Shown here: in pieces, positions 50,326 to 57,005 of the stretch
How positions within the stretch are numbered: the stretch's first letter is position 1
How the letters are laid out: every line of letters begins with the position of its first letter
IMG/VR virus record: IMGVR_UViG_3300047472_000191
Coordinates: 1-64,000 of that record
Length of the DNA stretch: 64,000 bases
Source: a virus
Reading direction: 5' to 3' (one strand)
Notes under the pieces: generated by a model
Database searches by the model: none
Seen by the model: only the letters and a program-made list of their open reading frames with translations
What the model was told of the DNA's origin: nothing
Translations under genes and position numbers: made by a program

Positions 50326-50343
50326 GATCAATCTACCCTCTCA
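50326..50343 (-). promoter_or_regulatory. variant phage promoter/operator element
   Basis: TGAGAGGGTAGATTGATC on the minus strand; drives the gene at 49709. Last common element before the late operon. Confidence 0.65.
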
Positions 50344-50354
50344 CCGCTTTGCAC

Positions 50355-50421
50355 TTGCAGCGCTAATTGCAGGACTAGTTGTAGGCTGACGTAAACGTGA
50401 TCGGTAAGCTACCGTAAACGT
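50355..50421 (+). promoter_or_regulatory. repeat-rich control region of the late operon
   Basis: TTGCAGCGCTAATTGCAGG (50355-50373) repeats the element upstream of the tRNA. Further right, CGTAAACGT occurs twice (50390 and 50413), 23 bases apart. No copy of the common element points right, so late genes probably use a different activator here. The 50243-50474 gap holds no gene. Confidence 0.5.
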
Positions 50422-50474
50422 CACCGGAAACAATCAGGCCAAGTACGCCGGTCCTGTAGCACCTGTAGGGGATC

Positions 50475-50741
50475 ATGAGCCTCATAAACGACTTGGTGAG
50501 CATCGAATCCCGACGCGGCACCTATCCCGGCCCCCAGTGCACCGTCGCGCGAATCATGGGCCAGATCAGCGAAGACGACCGCGCCCAGCTGTGCCGCGTC
50601 CTCGACAACCCCGACATCCCCGGCTCCGTCATCGCCGGGGCGCTCACCAGCAACGGATACCCGGTGGCCGACAAAACGGTTCTGCGGCACCGCAAGCGCG
50701 GCACCGCGTCTGGCTGCCACTGCCCCAAGGGTGATGAGTGA
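50475..50741 (+). CDS. probable terminase small subunit
   Basis: 88 residues. Pattern SLINDLVSIESRRGTYPGPQ, then DRAQLCRVLDNPDIPGSVIA and a closing HTH (NGYPVADKTVLRHRKRG), similar to small actinophage packaging/DNA-binding proteins placed at the start of late operons. Basic C-terminus with CHCPKG. Start at ATG with TGTAGGGGATC. ATGA overlap with the next gene. Confidence 0.7.
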   Translation: MSLINDLVSIESRRGTYPGPQCTVARIMGQISEDDRAQLCRVLDNPDIPGSVIAGALTSNGYPVADKTVLRHRKRGTASGCHCPKGDE

Positions 50742-51988
50742 ACGGGGGCCTCTCCAGCGACCTGGAGGCGTTACTACGGCTCCCCGCCGGACAAGCAGGA
50801 CCCTCACGTACCGGTCACACCCCGACCTCCCCCGTCGGCCGCGAATGGCAGCCCGGAGTCGCGTTCAACCCCGACGGCGCCATGACCGTGGTCACCGCCC
50901 CAACTGCCACAGGCCCGCAGGATCCTGACGCCTGGAAGGCTGCTGTTGAGGAACTCGGGCTCGCGGTCCCCGAGGGCTGGACCGTGCAGCTCACCGAAGC
51001 CAAATACGATCCCGCCGCCTGGACCCGCTCCGCCGAAGGTGCGGACGCCGTCACCCAGGCCGTGTGGCGCCTGAAATTCCGGGTGGCCCCGTCCTCCCTG
51101 GCCGGGTACGGCGCTGAGGACGTCGCGACGATGGTTCGGGACGCCATGCGCGTCAAACGCACTCGTAGGGCCCTTGTAGCCCCGTCTCGGGGCCTTGTCG
51201 TCGCCTACTCAGACCCCCAGACAGGCAAAGTGGACCGTCGCGGTGGTACTCCGGAACTTGTATCCCGCATCGCGGAAAAGTTTGACCGGCTCCAGGACCA
51301 CGTCCGCGACCTCAAGGCCCTCGGCCGCCCCGTGGACTCCGCGTACTGGATGGACGCCGGAGACTGCGTCGAAGGACAGCAGAACGTCGCCTCGCAGCTC
51401 GCCACGAACGATCTGACCATGACCGAGATGGTCCGGCTGCACCGCCGTCTGACCTTCGATGGACTGACCCGGCTCGCCCGGCAGTTCGACTCCGTGACCG
51501 CAGCAGTGTGCGCCTCCAACCACGCCCAGCACCGCATCAACGGCAAAGTCGTCGGGCCTCCCTCAGACGACTGGGGCATCGAGACGATGCAGCAAGTCGC
51601 CGACGCGTTCAACTGCAACCCCGACGCGTTCGGCCACGTCAAGTTCGTCCTGCCTGAAGAATGGCAGGAGACGGTGAGTATCGACGTCGCCGGAACGGTC
51701 GTCGGCCTCTCCCACGGGCACCAAGTACGAGGTCCCGGCAAGGTCGTGGACTGGTGGCGCGGCCAGACTTTCGGAGAGCAGCCGGTGGCAGCCGCCAAGA
51801 TCCTCCTGACCGGGCATTTCCACCACTTCCGGGCCGAGGAAGTCGGCTCCGGCAAGCTCTGGCTGCAAGCCCCCGCCCTGGACAACGGCTCTTCCTGGTA
51901 CGCCAACCGCTCCGGGGACGACTCCCGGGCCGGACTGATGGTCTTTTCCGTAGGTCCGGACGGCTGGTCCGACCTTGTCATCCTCTGA
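50738..51988 (+). CDS. metallophosphoesterase-like protein
   Basis: 416 residues. Calcineurin-type motifs appear in order: YSDPQTGK (first), DAGDCVEG (GDxxE), ASNHAQH (NH), LSHGHQ (His) and TGHFHHF (GHxH). The N-terminal ~150 residues are basic and have no recognised fold. Similar proteins sit near terminase in actinophages; it may process DNA ends for packaging or act as nuclease. The first motif lacks the usual His (DP instead of DxH). Confidence 0.75.
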   Translation: MNGGLSSDLEALLRLPAGQAGPSRTGHTPTSPVGREWQPGVAFNPDGAMTVVTAPTATGPQDPDAWKAAVEELGLAVPEGWTVQLTEAKYDPAAWTRSAEGADAVTQAVWRLKFRVAPSSLAGYGAEDVATMVRDAMRVKRTRRALVAPSRGLVVAYSDPQTGKVDRRGGTPELVSRIAEKFDRLQDHVRDLKALGRPVDSAYWMDAGDCVEGQQNVASQLATNDLTMTEMVRLHRRLTFDGLTRLARQFDSVTAAVCASNHAQHRINGKVVGPPSDDWGIETMQQVADAFNCNPDAFGHVKFVLPEEWQETVSIDVAGTVVGLSHGHQVRGPGKVVDWWRGQTFGEQPVAAAKILLTGHFHHFRAEEVGSGKLWLQAPALDNGSSWYANRSGDDSRAGLMVFSVGPDGWSDLVIL

Positions 51989-51999
51989 GGGGAGTTCCC

Positions 52000-52329
52000 G
52001 TGTCTCACGACGACGCCGAATCCGACGGTGAAGAGCTGGCGATCCCTCCGGGGATGCTCCCCCTGATCCACATCGAAGAGCCGGAGGTTGCCGCACTGCG
52101 GTGGACGCCCACCACGTTCTTCATCGACCTGTTCATGTCCGTCGCGGGCATCATGGAGGCCATCGCCGGTTTCTACGGTGACCAGGCCCGATCCCTCGCC
52201 GCCCGCGCCTCCCTCAAGGAGGAACTGAAGGACCGCGCGATCCGGCAGCAGATCAGAGCCGAGGAACGCCGCCGGATGCAGCTCCACACCCTGGAAGACA
52301 TCGCCTACTTACCCGAGGCCACAGAGTGA
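52000..52329 (+). CDS. hypothetical protein between terminase-region genes
   Basis: 109 residues from GTG 52000 with GAGGGGAGTTCCC; longer frames lie inside the previous gene. Hydrophobic middle (FFIDLFMSVAGIMEAIAGFY) and a charged C-terminal helix (LKEELKDRAIRQQIRAEERR), possibly coiled coil. Function unknown. Confidence 0.65.
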   Translation: MSHDDAESDGEELAIPPGMLPLIHIEEPEVAALRWTPTTFFIDLFMSVAGIMEAIAGFYGDQARSLAARASLKEELKDRAIRQQIRAEERRRMQLHTLEDIAYLPEATE

Positions 52330-52340
52330 TAGGGTAGCCG
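52327..52340 (+). promoter_or_regulatory. truncated phage promoter/operator element
   Basis: TGATAGGGTAGCCG overlaps the preceding stop and points to the 207-base gap before the terminase. It has the extended -10 but not the right half of the element. Confidence 0.5.
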
Positions 52341-52452
52341 TAGGCGGTCCGGCCGGGTTCCCGGCAAGGTCCGCATACCGCAGTCAGGGCCGAGACGGTC
52401 GGTCAGGTCTGCTTCCACGAAACCCCCCCGGTGGTCTTCACCGGGGGGTTTC
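52341..52452 (+). ncRNA. possible small structured RNA before terminase
   Basis: About 110 bases between the -10-like site at 52327 and a perfect terminator GAAACCCCCC/GGGGGGTTTC with GGTG/CACC (52419-52452). It has an inner GCCGGG/CCCGGC hairpin and no open frame. Could be a packaging-related RNA, an sRNA or simply the end of the upstream transcript; the region may also hold the cos or pac site. Confidence 0.35.
52419..52452 (+). terminator. hairpin terminator
   Basis: Perfect long stem around CCCCCCGGTG/CACCGGGGGG with A/T flanks, 85 bases before the terminase start. Confidence 0.85.
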
Positions 52453-52536
52453 GTCATTTCCGGCATTCCCCTGCCTCTTGACTTTTCCGTACAATGATCA
52501 GACAAGTGCGGATTAGCTGGAGAAAGAGGGCAGGGC

Positions 52537-54240
52537 GTGGCACGCAACGCATGGGCGGACCGTCTCGCCACCCTCTACGAATTACAGGCAAAACAGGATT
52601 CACACCGCAATCCCGCCGTATGGGTAAAAGACATCCTCGGCGAGGACATGTGGTCCATGCAGACCGCCATTTGTGAGAGCGTCCGGGACCACCGATTCAC
52701 TGCCGTCCAGTCCTGCCACGCCGCCGGGAAAAGTCATCTGGCCTCCCGGCTGGCCGCCTGGTGGATCGCCACCACGCCCATGGAAGAGGTCTTCCTCGTC
52801 ACCACGGCGCCCACAGCCCGCCAGGTGGCCTCCATCCTCTGGCGCTACATTCAGCGCGCCCACAACCTTGCCAAAGAGCGGGGCTTCACCATCCCCGGGC
52901 AGATCCTTTCCTCACCCATCCCGTCGTGGAAGATCAACGGGGAACTTGTCGGTATCGGGCAGAAGCCGCCGGACAAGGAAGACTCTGCCTTCCAGGGTTT
53001 CCACGCCGAAAAGATCCTGGTCGTCATCGACGAAGCGTGTGGTGTCGACCGTTCCATCTGGGACGCCGTGGACTCCCTCGTGACCAACGAATCGTCCCGG
53101 GTGCTGGCCATCGGAAACCCTACCGACCCGGCTTCCCATTTCCGGCAGGTGTGCTCCCCGGAATCCCCGCTAGGTGAGAAGTGGAACAAGCTGCGGATCG
53201 ATGCCCTGCGGTCCCCGCTGATGACGGAAGAGGCGTGCTCCCGGTACCCGAAGCTGGTGGAGTACATGAAGGCGGAGGGGATCCCCTTCTCCACCGAGGC
53301 GGTGTCCTCCACGCTCCAGAAGACTCTGGTGGGTCCGACGTGGGTGTATGAGTCCATGATCGGATGGGGCAAGGAATCTTCGCTGTTCAATGCGAAGGTC
53401 CGGGCGATCTTCCCCGAGACGTCCGCTGAGGGCACCATCCCGCTGGCCTGGGCCGAGGCAGCCATGGCCCGGTGGGAACGCTGGCGCGACGGCACGTACA
53501 TCATCGACCCCGACACCGAAGAGCCGGTGTGCGTGGAAGAGCCGCGCGCCCAGCAGATCGGTGAGATCGTCATCGGCGCGGACATCTCCGACGGCGGCGA
53601 GGACGAGACAGTCGCGGCCGTCCGGCAGGGCGATGTAGTCCGCGAACTGCTGGCTTTCCCCTCCAAGGACCCGCTGACCACTGCGGACGATCTCCAGATC
53701 ATTGCCGCCAAACACGGGGCGCCGACGAACGCGAAATACATCGTGGACGGTATCGGCGTCGGCTCCGGTGTCGTGGCCAAGCTGCGCCGGGACGGTCAGG
53801 ATACGTACGCGTTCATCGCCGCCGCCAACTCCGGCCGCAAGGACACCACACAGAAGATGTCGTTCATCAACGACCGTGCGGCGGCCTGGTGGAATCTGCG
53901 GGAGCTGCTGAACCCCTCCCGCAAGGGCGGCGCCACGATCGCGTTCCCCCGGGACGAAAAGCTGCTGGCGGAGCTGACCTGCCCGCGCTACGACACACAG
54001 CCCGGTACCCCGAAGTACAAGATCGAAAAGAAGGAAGACATCAAGACCCGGCTGGGGCGGTCGACCGACCGGGCCGACGCTGTCATTCACGCGTTCTGGA
54101 TGCCGTACGGACCGGCTCCTTTCGAGGCGCCGAAGGACCACGACTGGAAGGCCTCCGACGAACGCTATACCGACAACGATTCAGAGGCCGTGGTGGAGAC
54201 ATGGGATACCACCACGGATATGGAACTCTCGGGCTGGTAG
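52537..54240 (+). CDS. terL: terminase large subunit
   Basis: 567 residues from GTG with AGAAAGAGGGCAGGGC. ATPase domain: Walker A-like SCHAAGKSHLASRLAAWW (~60), Walker B KILVVIDEACGVDRSIW (~160), and a coupling region VLAIGNPTDPASHF. The nuclease domain from ~340 has VIGADISDGGEDET, KYIVDGIGVGSGVV and STDRADAVIHAFW, giving three acidic metal ligands. Drives and cuts DNA at the portal. A TTA codon lies at residue 16. Confidence 0.93.
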   Translation: MARNAWADRLATLYELQAKQDSHRNPAVWVKDILGEDMWSMQTAICESVRDHRFTAVQSCHAAGKSHLASRLAAWWIATTPMEEVFLVTTAPTARQVASILWRYIQRAHNLAKERGFTIPGQILSSPIPSWKINGELVGIGQKPPDKEDSAFQGFHAEKILVVIDEACGVDRSIWDAVDSLVTNESSRVLAIGNPTDPASHFRQVCSPESPLGEKWNKLRIDALRSPLMTEEACSRYPKLVEYMKAEGIPFSTEAVSSTLQKTLVGPTWVYESMIGWGKESSLFNAKVRAIFPETSAEGTIPLAWAEAAMARWERWRDGTYIIDPDTEEPVCVEEPRAQQIGEIVIGADISDGGEDETVAAVRQGDVVRELLAFPSKDPLTTADDLQIIAAKHGAPTNAKYIVDGIGVGSGVVAKLRRDGQDTYAFIAAANSGRKDTTQKMSFINDRAAAWWNLRELLNPSRKGGATIAFPRDEKLLAELTCPRYDTQPGTPKYKIEKKEDIKTRLGRSTDRADAVIHAFWMPYGPAPFEAPKDHDWKASDERYTDNDSEAVVETWDTTTDMELSGW

Positions 54241-54297
54241 GGCGAAAATTCCGAATGTTAGCATAAGCCGGACAGATGCATAGACTAGGGGAGCACC

Positions 54298-55854
54298 GTG
54301 GCGGATGAGAAGTTAGGCGACGACAACCTGCCTCAGGGCGGTGTTCTCGCCGATTACGCCCTGGATTACCCGGACAAACCTCTCGTCAAAACGGCCAGTG
54401 GTGCCCCCGAGGTGGCTCTTGAAGCCGAAGAGGGAAGCCTTTACACCTGGTCCGACTCTTTCGCCGCTTCCTGGTCCGGTGTCCCCGGCCGCATCCTTCT
54501 CGACGAGAACGAATTCGAAAGTCTTTCGTTTGAGGAGATGCTCGGCCGGGACGGTAAGGCCCGGACCATTCAGCAGGTCCTTACTCTCCCGATCCGGTCG
54601 GCGCCGTGGAAGATCCTCCCGGGCCCTGGGGACAGCGGCGAGGCTGCCTTCGTTCAGGACGCGCTGACCAAGCCCGCCAACCTGGGCGGTATGAAGACCC
54701 CGATGCGGCTGCTCATCGCACAGGCCCTGTCTGCCCGTACCAACCGCAAGGCGTGCTTCGAGAAAGTCTTCGTGGAGCGGGACGGCAAGATCGTATACGA
54801 CCGGCTGGCCTTCCGGCCCTCCCCGACCACTGCGATAGCCCGCGACCCGAAGACGGGTGCGTTCCGGGGCTTCCGGCAGCGCCCAGTGTCCGTCGGCGGC
54901 GCCGTGTGGCCGAACATCTGGATAGACATCCCCGCCCAGTACAGCTGGGTGCACCTGAACAACCAGCACATCAACGCCGCACGCGGACACTCCGACATGG
55001 AGCTGATCTACTGGCTGCACGACAAGAAGCAGAAGGTGCTGTTCCTCTGGGCCTCGTTCCTGGAAGCGAACGCCACCGGCCGGTACGTCGTGCAGGCCGA
55101 GGACGAGACCCGGGCCAAGCAGTACGCAAAGGCCCTGCGGTACGTCAAGAACGGCGGCGTCCTCGGTACGTCCTCGGAGATCAAGATCGACACCCTGGAG
55201 CTGGGCACCGGGGCGGCCGGGCTGTTCAGGGACTTCATCGACTACCTGGACAACCAGATGGCAGCGTCGGTGTTGGCCGGGTTCACCAACCTCCCCGACA
55301 GTCCCGGCGGGTCCTACGCGCTGTCCAAGGACCAGTCGGACTTCTTTCTCCAGTCCCTCACCGGCACCGCGAAGGAGCTGGCCGAGTCCATCACGAACTA
55401 CGTGATCGCCGACCTGGTCATGTACAACTACGGGCCGAAGGGCGTCTGCCCAAGTTTCGAGTTCGGGCCGCTGTCCGAGGGCGACTTGGAGACGGTCAAG
55501 GGGCTGCTGCTCGGCTTCGGTACGACCCCGACGGAACTCCGTGTCCCGCAGGCCTTCATGACCGAGCTGACCAAGATGATGGGCACCTATCTGGACATGC
55601 CCATGGAAGAGGTCAACAAGGAGTTCCAGCAGCTGGAGGACCGCATCGACCAGCGGATGGATCTGGAGCTGGAGACCAAGAAGGCCGGTCTGGACGCCCA
55701 GAAGCAGATGGCGGCGCAGGGCGGTCCTCAGGCGGGTGCCGCCGTGGGCGCGGCCAATCAGCAGAAGAAGGCTGAGATGGCGAAGGCCGGGGCGAAGATC
55801 AATAAGGCGGCGCAGATGGTCCAGCAGAAGGCTGCGGCCGTAAAGGGCAAATAA
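54298..55854 (+). CDS. portal protein (Mu gp29/DUF935-like)
   Basis: 518 residues from GTG with TAGGGGAGCACC. The MuGp29-like order includes ARTIQQVLTLPIRSAPWKIL early, then IYWLHDKKQKVLFLWASFLE, KTLELG-type clip region DTLELGTGAAGLF, LAGFTNLPDSPGGSYALSKD and a helical crown. The C-terminal ~90 residues are Gln/Ala/Lys-rich, probably inside the capsid. It forms the DNA channel and meets TerL. TTA at codon 6. Confidence 0.88.
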   Translation: MADEKLGDDNLPQGGVLADYALDYPDKPLVKTASGAPEVALEAEEGSLYTWSDSFAASWSGVPGRILLDENEFESLSFEEMLGRDGKARTIQQVLTLPIRSAPWKILPGPGDSGEAAFVQDALTKPANLGGMKTPMRLLIAQALSARTNRKACFEKVFVERDGKIVYDRLAFRPSPTTAIARDPKTGAFRGFRQRPVSVGGAVWPNIWIDIPAQYSWVHLNNQHINAARGHSDMELIYWLHDKKQKVLFLWASFLEANATGRYVVQAEDETRAKQYAKALRYVKNGGVLGTSSEIKIDTLELGTGAAGLFRDFIDYLDNQMAASVLAGFTNLPDSPGGSYALSKDQSDFFLQSLTGTAKELAESITNYVIADLVMYNYGPKGVCPSFEFGPLSEGDLETVKGLLLGFGTTPTELRVPQAFMTELTKMMGTYLDMPMEEVNKEFQQLEDRIDQRMDLELETKKAGLDAQKQMAAQGGPQAGAAVGAANQQKKAEMAKAGAKINKAAQMVQQKAAAVKGK

Positions 55855-55859
55855 AAAAC

Positions 55860-55898
55860 CGAACCCCGCCAGGAGCTGTGCTCAACTAGCGGGGTTCG
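55860..55898 (+). terminator. hairpin terminator
   Basis: CGAACCCCGC/GCGGGGTTCG stem with A-rich flank, after the portal gene; may only reduce downstream expression. Confidence 0.75.
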
Positions 55899-55938
55899 AT
55901 CACCCAACCACCCAAAATGGATATTACTGGGAGGGTGT

Positions 55939-56568
55939 ATGTCGGAGCAAGCGCAGCAAATGGCCCAAAGCGAATCTTCACAACATGAGGCTGAGATTGC
56001 TGCCGTGGTTGCCATTTTGGTGGCCGGGCCTCCGCTCGTCACCGCGATACAGGCTATTTCAGCTGTGTTGAAAACTCCCAAAAAGCTCGCACTCGGTCTA
56101 CTCGCCCTCATCAAGTACAAACCCGGCAAAAAGACGAAGGCGACCGCAGCCGGACCCGTCGCAGCCGCCATAAAAAAGAACATGCGCTTCCGGGCCGCCT
56201 ATGTGATCAACGCTGTCCGGCGGCTCGCCGACGCCCCCGACCTTCCCGCAGCACTCGCCCGGGAAAAGCAGCTGTTTGCCGCTCACAAAGAAGCCGCCGC
56301 ACGCCGCACAGCCGCCGCGAAAGCCTCCGCCGACATGGCTGCAACCAGCAACAGCCGCACCCTGGGCTGGGGCGGAATTCTCGACGATCGCACCACCCCC
56401 GACTGCCGCTGGCTCATCGGGAAAAACTATTCCGTCGACAATCCGCCTGAAGGCCTGCACCCCGGAGGACGGCACCCGCGCTGCCGCTGCTACCCGACCC
56501 CGGCCTACCCTGGAAAACCCGTCGTCACGGAACTCCCCGCGCACCTCCGAGGAAATTCGCCGCTATAG
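55939..56568 (+). CDS. MuF-like head morphogenesis protein (short)
   Basis: 209 residues. Hydrophobic/helical N-terminal half (AAVVAILVAGPPLVTAIQAI) and Ala/Lys-rich middle. The C-terminus is the MuF signature: LDDRTTPDCRWLIGKN, PPEGLHPGGRHPRCRCYPTP, with Cys/His pairs. Minor capsid proteins of this type sit next to the portal. The N-terminal head-binding region is shorter than in full-length MuF. Confidence 0.82.
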   Translation: MSEQAQQMAQSESSQHEAEIAAVVAILVAGPPLVTAIQAISAVLKTPKKLALGLLALIKYKPGKKTKATAAGPVAAAIKKNMRFRAAYVINAVRRLADAPDLPAALAREKQLFAAHKEAAARRTAAAKASADMAATSNSRTLGWGGILDDRTTPDCRWLIGKNYSVDNPPEGLHPGGRHPRCRCYPTPAYPGKPVVTELPAHLRGNSPL

Positions 56569-56651
56569 GTACTAGCCTCCCAGATTGACGAATAAACAGG
56601 TAGTTTGGTATCCGGCATGCCAGCTGAAAACTCGCGCGAGGAGACCGAACC

Positions 56652-56975
56652 ATGGCCACAGCTTTAACCGTCATTTCCGCTTCCAATGGCGGTCTGACCA
56701 CCTTCCCGCCCGTCGCGGCGGACACCACGGGAAACACGTTCACGAACGACGGCCGCACCTGGCTGTTCATCGACGGCGGCGCCGCCGGTGGAACTCTCGT
56801 CGTGAAGTCGAACGTCATTCTCCCCACGGGCCTGGTCGTGCCGGACAAGACGTACACCATCGCCGCGACCACCACGTACCTGCTCGACCCGTCCGACTTC
56901 CCGTACGTCGTCACCGGCGACACGGTCAAGGTCACGGCGTCCGTCAACACCATCAAGCTCGCCGCGTTCCACTAA
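56652..56975 (+). CDS. small beta-rich virion protein, decoration-like
   Basis: 107 residues, almost all strands with Thr/Val/Gly (TVISASNGGLTTFPPVAADT; TYTIAATTTYLLDPSDFPYV). Composition and place between MuF and later head genes fit a head-decoration or stabilisation protein. GCGAGGAGACCGAACC before ATG. TTA at codon 5. Confidence 0.65.
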   Translation: MATALTVISASNGGLTTFPPVAADTTGNTFTNDGRTWLFIDGGAAGGTLVVKSNVILPTGLVVPDKTYTIAATTTYLLDPSDFPYVVTGDTVKVTASVNTIKLAAFH

Positions 56976-57005
56976 ACCCGACGTAACCTTTCTGGAGCGC
57001 AGGAC

